A stretch of DNA of 64,000 nucleotides, from assembly GCA_039707465.1 (NCBI GenBank), contig CM077643.1, forward strand, positions 327,983,419 through 328,047,418. The letters are read 5' to 3'. The notes under the pieces are model-generated. The model saw only the letters and a list, made by a program, of their open reading frames with translations. It was not told the DNA's origin and made no database searches. The DNA is from Rhabdophis nuchalis (taxonomy: Eukaryota > Chordata > Lepidosauria > Squamata > Natricidae). Within the stretch, counting starts at the first letter, position 1. The number at the start of each line of letters is the position of its first letter. Shown here piece by piece: positions 45,043 through 58,200 of the stretch. The translations under genes and the position numbers were made by a program.

Positions 45043-46733
45043 TACTAGAGGTTGTGTCTGTCTGTGTGTCCAGATTTGTGTGTTACATCTTTCACAAATT
45101 AAAGCCTATTGTAGCTATCAGGCCATCAATGATGTACTGAAGGGTAAAGCAAGCTGACTTTGAAGGAGACAAGTCATCAAAGTCCCAGACTATGAAAATC
45201 CAGGAATCACAATTTTCAAAAGAATGTCTCTTCCAATATGAGTTTATCTATTCATCTGAAATAATTGTTAATCACCATTGATGATTTCTATTGAAACAAA
45301 CTTGATATCAATGAACTTGGAAAATGCGAGTTTTACATAGACAATATCATTAGTTAAGAAATTTACTTTTTAGTTTTGAATGAAGTGGGATACTCAAATA
45401 TTCTACACAGCATATGACAATAAGCCAGTCTTAATGTCACCGAGGCAAAAAGCACTCATGGCCATTATCACTTGGACATTCATGAGCTATGACCAATTTA
45501 TGTGAACTGCACTATTAAAGCAAGCATCAGCATCCACTGGAGGGGCAAGGGTTGTCATGACAATATCACAACACAATTTCACCCTTTTCTGTATATGTGT
45601 GGCTATGTCATGCACTTGCCTCGGAGCAGCAGTACTACGTGGCATGGCACCCTGACACTGCTTCAGGCATCAGTTCCCAGTAGCAGTAGGTCTCCAAGAC
45701 AGATTAGAAGATCAGAAGCTGTTTCAGCTTGGAGTTGTATAAAAGGGCCTATGATCCTTCTGATCTTAAAAATCAAAGAGATATAAAGACTAGCAAATCT
45801 GCTTGCCTTTTCCAGATTGGGTGTTCATAGGTGAAATACCTTGTACATAATACAAGTAAAAATTAACCGGGGAAGACTGCACACTATCTTTGACAAGGTC
45901 CTTTTTGCATTTGAGAAAATGATCTGATTCTGGCAGCTGTTGTACCCTGAAATTGGGGAGAGAAGAGCACTTGGGCAAATGAGGAGGACCAAGTTTCAAC
46001 ATGAAGCTGATGGTAAAATGTTAGGGAGGGATGTAAGGCTGTTTGCACTACAAAAATATTCAGAACAAAGGCTTTGTTTCTTGAGTGAGCAAAGATCTTC
46101 TCTAGTACTCATTGCAGCAGCCTATCCTTCTTCTTTTTTTTTTTTACATTTCACACAAAACCTGAAACAAAGGAACTGTTGTGTTCAGCTAAGTGGACTT
46201 CTTAAAGCAGCTCCACCTACTTTTTAGGCTGACACAGAAATCAGAGGGGAAGTGGGGTGTAGGAACCAGGCTGCTTAAGTGGATAGCAAAGGCGGCTGCC
46301 CTCAATTCAAAGAGCAAAGTGCTTCTCAGTCGCTTTTGAAGGGTGCACAGCCCTAATAATTAGGACAGCAGGAGGGGGATATAGCTCCATCTTTTGTCCA
46401 CCCCAGCAAACCACAGGCAACATCAGTCATAACTCAGGTTACTATGGTAGTAACAGCTGGTGTTCATCAAAATACAGGGGCACAAAGATTCAGTCCCAGA
46501 ATTATTAACCGGTTAAGCATAAACATTAAGCCATCCTTAATCATATTCATAACATCCAAGAATCAGGCAAAAATAACTCCATTATCAGAAATTATGTAAC
46601 AGAAAACAAATGTGGATCCAGCACCCGTGTGGTCCTAAGTCTTGGAATTCAGCACCAAGTTAGCCTATCAAAGTCTAACTAAATAGAATGGCTATTAGCT
46701 CCAGGCAGCTTTTTCCTACAACACAACTTGCAT
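45043..46733. other. unique DNA, no gene seen
   Basis: A T run is at about 46134-46145. The 46250-46680 part might be an eroded LTR-type sequence, but I find no termini. No gene is supported. Confidence 0.35.
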
Positions 46734-47031
46734 CAGTGGTGGGATTTAAAATTTGTTACTATCAGTTCTGTGGACATAGCATGGCTTGGTGGGCATGGCT
46801 TGGTGGGCGTGGCTTGGTGGGCGTGGCAGAGGAAGGATACTGTAAAATCTTCATTCCTATCCCACTCTAGGGGAAAATCCCCATTCCCTCCCAATCAGCT
46901 GTGACTCGGGAGGCAGAGAATAGATGGGGGCAGAGCCAGTCAGAGGTGGTATTTACCGGTTCTCTGAACTACTCAAAATTTCTGCTACTGGTTCTCCAGA
47001 ACTGGTCAGAATCTGCTGAATACCACCTCTG
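46734..47031. mobile_element. hAT-like MITE (CAGTGGTGGGATT family), copy 3
   Basis: It starts CAGTGGTGGGATTTAAAATT and ends tctgctgaataccacctctg. The body repeats ttggtgggcgtggc three times, then tactcaaaatttctgctac. The flanks do not match, and the right end differs slightly from the left-end family, so it may be a recombinant copy. Confidence 0.75.
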
Positions 47032-49969
47032 ATCTCCCTGCCTTCTAACTTTGGATGTTCACTAAGATGTTTTCTCAGAGGTTGAGCCTTGAATAGTGCA
47101 AAGGATGATCCAGGCCCAGCATTCTCTGTGGATCAGAGATGTGAAAGAATGTGAGATTTTGAATGAGAAACACTGAAGGAGCTCTTGACAAGAATAGAGC
47201 AACCTCCAAGGATTATCATTTTATTCACTCTTTATTTTCAGAAGCATCTGCAACTCTCAATACTTTCCTCATTCGGACAAAAATAGCATCATAGCTCAAC
47301 CCTCACCTGATCAGGATATACACGCAATTATTTGATGCATATAAAAAAATAGTGGGACATATGTCCCTCTGACCTTGCCTTACAGGACTCTTTATTTTAA
47401 TTATTAATCATATTCTATTCTACAATATTTAAAGGGATCATACCTTGGTTTTATTTACTACCAGTATCATTTTAGATAAAGATCTAGATACATTTGCAAC
47501 TATAAATAACCAGAGAATTTTGTTGTCAAGCCTGGAACCCATCTTTTGCATTGGGGCTTCAGGCCTGCCACCTTCAATGCTGTGGGAAATATGGAGTATG
47601 GGAAATATATAGTTATAGTAACATTCCTTTCTCCAGTTGGGACAGTTCCTGATTTGGCCAGATGCCAGACATGTGGGTGCTGGGTAGGGGCTTAGATTTA
47701 CATTTGGGCAGGGAAAACCTGGAAGCTTTCAGATTCAGGTTTTCCCAGATGTGCCAATATGATATCTCTAATCAAATGGAACTTTGAGGAACTTCAAGAC
47801 TCAGAGTCTTCTTTTCTTGGGGGTGTTACTTGGAAGCCTGATATTGGTGATAGGGGTTTGCACGCACAATTGTAGAAACTCTGTTCTCCACTCTAAAATT
47901 TCAATCTACATGCACAACTCTTCCTTGGAAGAACCTTCACATTTTAGGCTCAGAGAGCTGTGACCATTTGTCATGGATCTGGAAAAAAATCTGTAAAAGG
48001 AGGAGAAGGAGGAATATTCAATTGTTCAGCCAGATGTGAGTTGTTTGATTTGTGTTCAGTGAAAAACCTACAACAAAACTAAACCCAAACTTTGCAATTT
48101 CATATTAAAATGAAAATGATAAAACTACTACCAACTATCAGAGCTGTATTTCTCTCTTCTCCCTTTACCTCTCTAACATCTCTTAGTAGGACCAGCCAGA
48201 AAGCAACCATTTCTAAAAGAGAAATAAATTGTTGTTTGCCAAAAAACAAACCTACAAAATTAACAATTTTGAAGGAAGGTAGGTAGTTCAGTGTTTATTT
48301 TACTCTGCTAACTTTTAGATGATTAAACTCATGATAAAGAAACCTCACAACCAGTTTGTTAAAAGTGAGTCAGTCTTAATTTAACAAGAAATGCAAGGCA
48401 AGTTATAGTGGACAATAGCTTTATTAGAATGCAATAACATTCAAAAGTCCGGAAGTAATTTTTCAAGGGAACAATATTTACAGAATTTTGGTTGCCAAGA
48501 TGGAGACAATGACTTAAGATAGAGAATTAGAATCTGGCGGTAGGATTTTAATTTATACAATGTCGTAAATGAAAAATGTATGTTTAGAAACAAAATGTTG
48601 TAAGGATTGTATCTCTTTTCATTAATATTCAGGCCTTCCCAAGTCTTTGGAAGACAGTAAAAGAGATAAAACAGAACACAATTATACTAGTAGCAGCACT
48701 GGAGATTAATTCTGAAAAGTCACTATAAACAAGAAACATTCAGATCCCTCTAAAGCGTATCCATATAGTTTAATATCATTTTAAAATACAAAAAATTATG
48801 TGGTCATAAGCAAGCATACTGGTTTTGGCCATTGAAAACAAGAAAGAGTTGGAAACAGTACCTCGTACTTCTAGCCTTTTATATAGAATAAACACAAGAA
48901 AGAGAAGAAAGGATTTGAACATTGTATTATAATTAGAACTCATATTTGATATGTAACAGTTGCCAGAACTCTTTCTAAATGACTTTTTAGATTTGCACAC
49001 TAAAACAATTTTTTGTATTCATTTACTTTTCAAATGTGCATACCGTGGCAACTGAATCAGACTCTCAGAAGTCAGCAACAAGCATGATGATTATAATCTA
49101 GGAGTCAACAAAATGTCTACAGTAAGGGATAGCCTAAGTAAAAAAAAAAAGATAATTACCCAAGTACCATAAAAAATATCAATTATCAAGAATATAAATA
49201 GTGTCCTCTATGATCATTTAGATCTCCTATCATTGTATACCTGTTCTTCTGTTCCAGGCCAATTTGCAATGGTAGTATTTATGGAAGTCTGCTATAATTA
49301 GAGTAAACTTTTTCCATGCCTATGTCTCAATTGCTTCATCCAGTAATGGAAAGGGATAGTCACAGCATTAAGTTCAACCACATTTTCCCCTCTTATTACA
49401 TCCTTTTCCATCCAACTTGCCCTATGCATAAAAGTGAAATGTAAAACATACAAAACTATGTGTTTTCAATTGCCTTAAGTCTATAGCCTATTGTTATGAT
49501 TTCTATATTACTACACTAGTAATTATAACAATTACAAGTACTATTCACTTAGTATTACTATATTACATGCTATAGTGATAATATTATGGGACAATGCTTT
49601 CTTTGTAAAAACACTGCTCTGCCTTAATTTCTTTCTCTGGAAGTCCTCCTGAAAAAACTTCTCTATTATTGGCCAGCATGGAGGGTACTTACAATTTTCT
49701 GCATTGTGCTTTTATACTTGCACATTTCTTTGCTGTAGCTCTATACTTTCTTTCCTTTGGACCATTCACGCCCTTTGAAAGAGAAAGCATCTTCTTTTAT
49801 TTGGCTGCTTTACTCTGCTGGCGGCTGCGGAGCTTCCAAAACACATGTTTCTTCCATCCTCTCCCATTTCTTCTGACACTTGTGTCAAGGTAGCTTTGTT
49901 GGCAATGCTGCTGTGCTGGCACTGGGGAGAAGGCAGCACAGGCACCTGCAGTTTTTCAAAGCAGCCTAT
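47032..49969. other. unique DNA, no gene seen
   Basis: AT-rich sequence. Small frames at 48092, 48776 and 49669 have no motif or codon-bias support. Confidence 0.4.
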
Positions 49970-50093
49970 TCTTTCAAACTTAGGAAGCATCATCCATCTT
50001 AAATACCTTCCTTAATCGCTTATGGAAGTTGTTTCACTCAAGTTGCTTCATTATGACAACAAGTAAGAGCAAAACATGCAGTGTTCTTATAAT
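49970..50093 (+). repeat. 124-bp direct repeat, left copy
   Basis: It begins tctttcaaacttaggaagca and ends with cagtgttcttataat. It matches 50413-50536 with about ten substitutions and no gaps. The sequence is otherwise unique in the window. Confidence 0.9.
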
Positions 50094-50412
50094 CCCTGAG
50101 CTTGTCGATCAGAAAGGTCGACAATGTGGCGTTTCAAATCCCTAGCACCGTGTAACGGAGTGAGCTCCCATTACTTGTCCCAGCTTCTGCCAACCTAGCA
50201 TGTAAAAATGCAAATAGAAAAATAGGAGCCACCGTTGGAAGGAAGGTAACAGCGTTCCATGTGCCTTCAGCGCTTAGTCATGCCAGCCACATAACCATGG
50301 AGATGTCTTCAGACAGCGCTGGCTCTTCGGCTTGGAAATGGTGATGAGCACCCCCCCCCCCTAGAGTTAGGAACGATTAGCACATATGTGCAAGGGGAAC
50401 CTTTACCTTTAC
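50094..50412 (+). mobile_element. tRNA-derived SINE, 5'-truncated, exactly between 124-bp direct repeats
   Basis: It starts at ccctgagcttgtcgatcag, missing the A box of the full-length copy at 44287. It keeps gagctcccattacttgtccc and ccacataaccatggagatg, then ggaacgattagcacatatgt and the end gcaaggggaacctttacctt. The right copy of the direct repeat begins at its tail. Confidence 0.85.
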
Positions 50413-50536
50413 TCTTTCAAACTTAGGAAGCGTCATCCATCTTAAGTACCTTCCTTAATCACTTATGAAAGTTGCTTCCCTCATGTTGCTTCATTATGAC
50501 AACAAGTAAGAGAAAAACATGCAGTATTTTTATAAT
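50413..50536 (+). repeat. 124-bp direct repeat, right copy
   Basis: It begins tctttcaaacttaggaagcg and ends with cagtatttttataat. Compared with 49970-50093, most of the differences are transitions. Confidence 0.9.
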
Positions 50537-51191
50537 GAGCATTAGCAATATCATTTCTTATTTTCCATAGGAATGTGGCCAAGTTCCTTCCTTGCTTACT
50601 TTCTCTTTTCATGTTGGCTGAAGTGTTGTGGGGTGAAATATTAATCCTTGGAATTTTCTGGAGTCTTTCCCTTGAAGAGAGAAAGAGGAGGGAGGACAAG
50701 AAGCAACATTCCTTACTCTTCTTCTCTGCTTGTTTCTCAGTTCAAAATTGCTCTTCCTACCTGGCTTTTTAACCAAGTACCTGAAAAGTTTGGCAAAGTG
50801 TTTCAGAGCACGTCTTCCTCCCACTCCAGAACAACAACAACAACAAAAGTGTAATATGATCTGTCTGGAAAGTGAAAGCTGCTTCTCTTATAATGTACTC
50901 ATCTTAGTTTGCTTGAAGTAGTGTCGTGGCAAGTAAAAAAAAATTATTTGAAGATGTTTGCTGTTCTCCCTAAATCATGTATTCCATTCCATATTCCAAT
51001 CGTCTCTGAAGGTTTAGAGAAGGGCAGAATACCTTGTGGAGTGATTCTCATTAAAACTTTGGGGTTGACTCTCCTGTCCTGAAAAGCAAATGCACAAATG
51101 ACTAGAAGCCTCCTCCATTCACTTACCATTTCTCCTGATCTTTCCTCAAGCAGCTTCTAAAACTAAGTTTGAAAAAAGATTCACTTTAGAC
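50537..51191. other. unique DNA, no gene seen
   Basis: Overlapping frames at 50481-50921 on both strands have no motif. Confidence 0.4.
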
Positions 51192-51400
51192 CAGTGGTTT
51201 CCAATGTGGGGCCCTCACCCCACAGGGGGGCAATTTGATTTTTAATGGGGGCAATTTGAACCTTGTTTAAGTTAATGGCCTTTTAAGTTTCCTCCACATG
51301 AGTAGAGTTCACTTTTTGAGTAAAGTAAGAATTATATGTCACCGGGGCATCAGGATTTTAGAGAGGGGGGCACGGCCAAAAACAAGGTTGAGAGTCACTA
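51192..51400. mobile_element. hAT-like non-autonomous element with target duplication
   Basis: The left end is CAGTGGTTTCCAATGTGGGG and the right end is aacaaggttgagagtcacta, consistent with Charlie-type hAT termini (CAGTGGTTCTCAA form). The flanks ctttagac (51184-51191) and ctttggac (51401-51408) agree at 7 of 8 positions. Confidence 0.8.
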
Positions 51401-51926
51401 CTTTGGACTGTTCCAGTATGCTATATACTTGAAAACCTGAAGTTGTATGCTGTCCCAAGACCAGTGAGAAAGCCGTTAACAATTATCTCAATAATATTGT
51501 ATGAACCCTACGTATTTTACCTTAGGTTTCTGCTTTGCATCAGAAAGTTCTAAGCAAGGAATATCTGTCTTCTCAGTGTCAAATTTATTTTATTTTCAGT
51601 AACTTACTGAAATAGACTAGGCTTGAAGTTAGCAACTGACCTGATAGCTTTACAAGGAGCCCCTGAAAACTTCTGAGATACCTTTGTGGAACACAATAAT
51701 CTTTCTCAGTGAGTCAGGGTTATCTCAAACCAATCTATAAACTTCTGCAATGAAGCCAATTGGCAGGAGTTCTTGCTTTAGGCATGTTGTTGCTCATGTT
51801 CCAGAAATAGAAGCTGTTTCATCCATCCCTTCCACAATTTCATAGAATAAAATAATAGCGTAATATACAATGATATACTTACGTTACACTAATTGAGATA
51901 CCTGCTGCTAGAAGTTGGATATATCC
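51401..51926. other. unique DNA, no gene seen
   Basis: No coding signal or recognisable repeat. Confidence 0.4.
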
Positions 51927-52181
51927 CAGGGGTGGGTTCCTGCCAGCATTACTACCAGTTCAGCGCCCACGCACATGCACATTTGCACTTAGAAGGTTCT
52001 GCACATGCTCACACCATTAAAAAAGGGGGAAATACATTTTTTCAATGAAGATTGTTCTGCGCATGTGCAGAACAGAAAATAAAGATGGTGGTGCCCAGGA
52101 TAGAACTCGTACAGTCACATGTCTGATTGGCTTACTACCTATTCAGCCGAACTGGTATGAATCAGTAGGAACCTACCTCTA
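51927..52181. mobile_element. hAT-like MITE (CAGGGGTGGGTTCCT family)
   Basis: The left end CAGGGGTGGGTTCCTGCCAG and right end cagtaggaacctacctcta are inverted repeats. An internal pair, gttctgcacatgc and gttctgcgcatgtgcagaac, adds to the dyad structure. No clear target duplication. Confidence 0.65.
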
Positions 52182-55100
52182 TATACATAGGATATAAAGA
52201 AGTACTTGTCAATCAAGTGACCTGGTTGATCTGGATTATTGAGAATGACCAATGACCTGGATGAGAATCTCAACAGACATTCTCAACCAGTACAAATAGT
52301 ACTGAAATCTAGAATAGAATGGAACATTAGAATGGGTTCCAATTGAGTGTCCTTGAGAAAGACTGCTTTACAATTCCAGAATTTCCCCCTGTTCTCAGAC
52401 TTTCTGGAAAATGAGTTGGTGATGAAGTGCACAATTACATGTATTATAAGGTTCAAACTATAACTAAAAATCCATTGCATGCCACTGTAAGCAATATAAA
52501 GTTCAATTCACCAATGAGTTAGTACATCGCACAATTTCTGATGTCTTTCACTGGCAATGAGAGTAATTCAAATCTATAAGGAAAAATCTCAGTGTTTAGG
52601 GATCTGGACAATTTTCTTGCCTATGATTGTTTGGAATTACCTTTTCTGTCACATGCCAGGAATATACAAAGAAATTGCCATGGGGCTTCTATAATGGTAT
52701 ATATAGGAATGTCTGAGACAGGAGGGAAGGAGAGCCACTGACTGGACAAGAGTCATCTGAATTTACAAAATGAGAGGGGGCATGGGAAACATTTCAGAAG
52801 GGACCCTCCCTAATTTTCTGGACAGTTAAAAGAAAAGGAGGAAAGAAACACTTTCTTGTAAGATTCCGTTAATGTCCCCTTACAATGAAGATAGAGCTTG
52901 TATTCCTCATTGTGCTTCTTGTCTGGTCCACCTTGTGGGGCTAATAGCTTCTCATTAGGTCAGATCAGGCAGATGCCTTCTTGAATTCTTATATATAGAA
53001 TTGAGAATACAGATAAGATACGTGGATTACATCCTTATCTCATTTTTGACTGCACCTGGTTTGTATGTCATCTCGCCCACCCGGAGTAAAATGGAGAAAG
53101 GGAATAGGAAAGTAACTTGAATAGGCTCCAAAGAAGACAAGAGAGATATGATCCCTGCTTCTAGTTATCAGCAATTTTACAAACTTAAGGATAAAATGAT
53201 ATTGGCAGCATCATTCATAGCAGATCTATTGCATATAAGTACAATTTCATGTGAAAGACTAGTTCTTATGTTTCTCTCTAGTTTTTGTCCTCTCATCTTT
53301 CATTCCTCTTATTCTTTGAATGGAACCTTTGTACCCTATTTATGGAAATCAATAAAATCTTGGTGTAGAAATTACACTTCTTTTGAAGTAACAAGTCAAG
53401 CTACTGAATTGATAAAGCAAATCAATCAGAATTGCATATTTCTATTCTATGGCTGTCCCAAGATAGCATGATAACATTCAGTAACTTTAAAAATCATTGA
53501 TAGCTGGAGTCTAAGCAGGAGTATGAATGATTGAACATTGCTGCTGTATTGATGGCTTTCGTTGAAATGCACTCACCTAACATGCTTGTTTGACCTTGCT
53601 AATCAACCTTCCTCACCCGTTTGAAGTCTCCAGTGTGGATTTGACTTTGTAATGAAAAATTTCTGCAGGAGAGGATTATAGTTTGAGTTTATTTTACCTT
53701 AGGATATTTGAAGCAACTCTAGAGGATTTTAAGAGGAGGGCGGGAGAGAATATTCAGGTATTTTCAAGAAGGTGAATTTCTCTGACACCACATCTAGCTA
53801 CATTGCTACAGAAATTTATCTTAAATACATTAGGAGAGAGTTGCAGGGATAACCAATTAATTTTAAAAAATGAGTCTTTTTCTTGTGCATTCCTGAAACT
53901 AACTCTAAGGCCTAAGCAATCTGCCATATGTGGGGAAAAGTGGGAAAACACTAAGACAGTGTTTTTATTTTTCAACCTTTTGGCAAGATGAGCAGCATAT
54001 AAGTTTAATGCACAAATAAATAAACATCATTTCACATATTAAATTATATATTTCACAAAGTTCATATTAAATTTCACATTATAAAGTTTCAGGCAGATCA
54101 TTAGTATATGTTCATCTCTAAGCTCCCAAGTCACTTCTCCATTACATTTAATGGAGAGAATTAGAACAACTATATTAGAGAAATGTGGTATAACCTGTTT
54201 TAAACAATCACTCCATGGAGCCACAAAATCATTCTACCAGACATTTCCTAGAAATAAAGAATTACAAAATACACATTTTTGATAGATAGTTTTCTTTTCA
54301 CTTCCAGAGAGTGGATGGTGTAGCTTAGAAAAATTAACAGTTTAAATATATTTAATTACTTCATTAAAACACCTGAGATGAGAAATGGTTTTTTTGCCCA
54401 AATCAGATCTCTTCCCCAGTGCACCAATATTTTAACAGCTTTCTAATTATTTATTTTGTTCATAATTCATCTGACATTATTCGTTATTAAGAATGCAATG
54501 GTAAACACAAAAAACATAAATATGCATATGATTGTGCCATAATGGAGTCTATGCTGCTGCAATCTATTGTTTAAATGAAAAAATACAAATAGTATTGGCT
54601 AATTTAACTATAATTGCTTCATTCTCAGATTCAAAACAGTATTTAAGGTACAGGTAGTGAAATGAGATAATCTCCTCCCCAGCCATTTGCACTGTTGTCA
54701 ACCAGCTACTTACATGGCTTAGAGATTTTAGTAAAGTAACCCCAATGTGACCTTAGCCTAGATTTTTTTTTTCACTGCTTCATTGCCAGGCTTCTGAAAA
54801 TAGCTGGCACACTTTTACATACTGTGAGTTCTGGCAATTGTTCAGCTGTGGCATACAGGGATTTTAACCTCAGTGAAAAATATCTGTCCCATCTGAACAT
54901 TTCCAGAAGGCTTCACGGTGCATTAACAATTTTGAAACATGGAAGCCTGGAATCAGAAGAGCTCTACTTATTCATCTAGGCAGACAAAATCTTTTCCTCT
55001 ACACACTTTTCAGTCTAGTTGTATCTGAGTCCCTGCATTAACACTTATTTCAGGATCCACTGATTATTCTGCCTCTCTATGGAAAGATGTCTCTTCTAAC

Positions 55101-55190
55101 CATTGTATTGTTGAGGTATCTGCCCCAATCACAGATGCTTGGGGATTTTGTTTCCCCCTTTTTTTCATATACAACTCAAAGTGGTTGAAC
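52182..55190. other. unique DNA, no gene seen
   Basis: AT-rich, non-repetitive sequence. The 107-codon frame at 53148-53471 has no known motif. The part at about 54760-54970 is mixed-composition and could be conserved non-coding DNA; this is only an impression. Confidence 0.4.
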
Positions 55191-55356
55191 ATACCTAATA
55201 TTCCTTCCTCCTACTCTTTTCCCTACAACAACCCAGTGAGGTGAGTTGGGCGAAGAGAGAAATAACCAGGAGTTTTTTCATGCTAGAGGCAGGACTAGAA
55301 CTCATAGTCTCCTGGTTTCTAGGCCAGCACCTTAACCACAACACCAAACTGGCTTT
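55191..55356 (-). mobile_element. Sauria-type SINE, minus strand, lacking its tail
   Basis: The plus strand has taatattccttcctcctact, ccctacaacaacccagtgag, ggactagaactcatagtctc and aacaccaaactggctttc. This is the reverse complement of a Sauria SINE head and body. The Bov-B-like 3' terminus is absent. Confidence 0.82.
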
Positions 55357-56498
55357 CTTTGAGTTGGGGAGGGATATAATCAAAAGGAGCACATGAATGA
55401 AGGTGCAGAATTCACTCTTTCTGGGCTTGTTAATTTTGTGGCATGCCATTCCAGGAAGAACAGAAAGGAATTGGATCGGGAAAAGTATGCCTGAGCCCAT
55501 GGATCATTAGAAGAAATCCCTGTACCGGAGGGAAAGCTCATTTTTCTAAACTTGTATAATTCTTTTAAAATTAAATTGCAATCTGCCTCCCTTCCCCATC
55601 TCTCAACCACTTGATATGCAACTGATGAAGGGGTTAACAAGCCAACATGACTTCTAGCATTGCAACTACTTGGACCCTTCACCCTTCAAATTCCTGAAAG
55701 GGCAAGTCCTTTCCTTAGCTGACACCATTTCATATATCAGCTTATTCACATGGTTGAACAAACAGATGAAACATTAAGGTTAACTTTGAAGTCAGCCTTT
55801 AAAGCATTTTCTAGATTTCCAAAAGTCGAAGATATTAAAGTGGAAAGGAACCACAAACTCTTACTCTGCATGCATACGGCAGATATATGTTAGATTTTTA
55901 TTTTTATAGAATTAAAAGGATAAGTGAAAAACACGAGAGCCCAAGAGTTACAATACAATGTAAACGTTATGTATATCTGAGAGTAGCAGCAGATTTTTTT
56001 CCTCCTTTCCCCAGCTCTCAAGAATATTCCCAAATGAAAGATCAACCCCTTTAATTCCAATTCAGTCACGATTCAGTTCAGTAACTACCCAGGCTTAGTT
56101 TATACTTTTCTCATCTGATACGCACCACATTCCTTTGTTCCTGAAAAGAGACGCATACAAATGTGCATATCTGGTTAGAAATTTCACTGTACGTAGCTTT
56201 ATTAGCCCAATATGCTCAGATTGGTTGGAGTTAAGATTGGATAGATTTAGGTTCAATATGCTATGCTAGTCCAATCTGTGTGGCTAGTTCATGGTTTAGC
56301 ATATTGGAGAAAGTCAAAGGGTAGGTTAATTCAATAACCAGACTATGTGAAAGAAGTCATACAATGTATTTTCTGAACAGATCATATCCAGAGGCATTTC
56401 AAGTTTGTATTGTTGTGGTTCTATCATATTTGTCCAATGTGTCTCTTTAACTGAAGGGAAGTATTTGAGAAGGGATGGTGGAGATAGTCTATAAGGCA
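55357..56498. other. unique DNA, no gene seen
   Basis: No coding signal or recognisable repeat. Confidence 0.4.
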
Positions 56499-57172
56499 TG
56501 GGGAGAGTCTCTACATGGGGAGAGTCTCTACATGGGGCTCCCCTTGAGGTGCACCCGAAGACTTCAGGTTGTCCAGAATGCAGCCACGCGGGCAATTATG
56601 GGAACTTCTAGGTTTTCCCATGTAACACCGCTCCTGCGCGAGCTGCATTGGCTGCCTGTCGTCTTTCGGGTGCGCTTCAAGGTGTTGGTTATCATCTTTA
56701 AAGCACTCCATGGCACAGGACCTAGTTATTTGCGGGGTCGCATCCTGCCCCATACATCCCTGCGGCCGATTCGCTCCCACAGAGAGGGACTTCTCCGGGT
56801 GCCGTCCACTAGGCTGTGCCAGCGGGCGACGCCCAGGAGAAGGGCCTTCTCTGTGGTGGGCCCGACCCTCTGGAACGACCTTCCCCCCGATATTAGAACA
56901 ACTACGGACCTCCGCTCCTTCCGTCAAAAATTAAAAACACATTTCTTTTGCTTGGCTGGCCTGGGATAACTTAACTGTTTTTAGGGGTTTTTAGGGGTTT
57001 GTTTTAGTTTTAACATGGGATTTTAGCGCAGGGTTTAGTTTAATTCCTTTTTAATACTGTATTGTTTGTGGTTTTATATGCATTTTTAATTTCCCTGTGC
57101 CCCGCCTCGAGTCCCTTCGGGGAGAGAGAGCGGGTTATAAATTAAATTATTTATTTTATTTATTTATTTATG
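56499..57172 (+). mobile_element. L2-like LINE, 5'-truncated, with 17-bp duplication at its 5' edge
   Basis: It begins in the [11 protein letters not shown] codons, preceded by two copies of ggggagagtctctacat (56499-56532). It runs to the ORF end (LAGLG) and a 3' UTR ending gcctcgagtcccttcgggga, gagagcgggttataa, then an ATTT-type tail. The frame at 56475-56969 is the ORF2 C-terminal remnant, intact for about 150 codons. The 24601-24661 fragment matches this subfamily's end. Confidence 0.9.
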
Positions 57173-57244
57173 CTTTAATCCAGGCACATTGGTTTTCCCT
57201 CAGACATTTTCCATATGTTTTTTTACTTTCATCTAGGCATGTAT

Positions 57245-57300
57245 TGGTCCATGGGATCATGAAGAGTTGGACCTGATTTAGCGACTGAACAATAACAAAG
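57245..57300 (+). mobile_element. Bov-B LINE 3' tail
   Basis: The block tggtccatgggatcatgaag, agttggacctgatttagcga, ctgaacaataacaaag matches the well-known Bov-B terminus (gggtcgcaaagagtcggac, cgactgaacaacaac). Only about 55 bp is present. Bov-B is abundant in squamates and ruminants. Confidence 0.8.
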
Positions 57301-57356
57301 GCATGTATTATATGTTTACATACAAACATATAATTAATACCTAAACATTATATATT

Positions 57357-57534
<178 letters not shown>

Positions 57535-57737
57535 AATGTGTGTATATATTTGTATGGCTTTTACACTCTGACGATGGTAGCAGTTGCTAACGAAAGCTCA
57601 GTGAGCAATATATTTTAAATATATTTTAAAGTTCCGGAGATCATTATGTCGGTTTCTTTTATAACTACACCTGGAACTCAGGTCAATTCACAATATATTT
57701 TTGTATACATGTATTCAAATATATACATGCACATATC

Positions 57738-58200
57738 TTGTTTCCCTGAAAATAAAATCTATCCCAAAAATAAGCTCTAACATGTTTTAACACATGCACC
57801 TAACATGTGCCTAATATAAGCCTTACCACTACCACCCAAAAAAATAAGTCTGATTTAAGAGCCTCTGCACAGCCGGCAACCCACCCATTCCATCTGGTTG
57901 CTCATGGTGCCGTGACCATGAAGCGAGGCAGGGGGGGATGGAGCTGCCTCATGTGCCCCACACCAGCTTACCTGAGGGTCCCCACAGCCAGGCCATCCAC
58001 ACTGCAAGCACCTGCCTTGTGGAGGCAGCCACAGCAGCCACTTGCAGTAGAACCCACATGGCCTCCAACCTACTACTTCTGCTTGCTTATGTGACCACAA
58101 TGAAGAAGAAGGCTGGCTGGTCCTACAGCCATCAGGTGAGGCAGGTGTTGGGACATGGATAGCCTGGCTGTGGGGGCCCTGAAGTAAACCATTTCAGGGT
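57738..58200. repeat. dispersed repeat, MITE-like left end
   Basis: It starts ttgtttccctgaaaataaaa and tatcccaaaaataagctcta, the left end of a repeat that I recognise from vertebrates (gtttccccgaaaataagac form). The matching right end is not found, so the right limit is a guess. The GC-rich interior (57855-58162) has open frames on both strands that I do not call genes. Confidence 0.4.
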
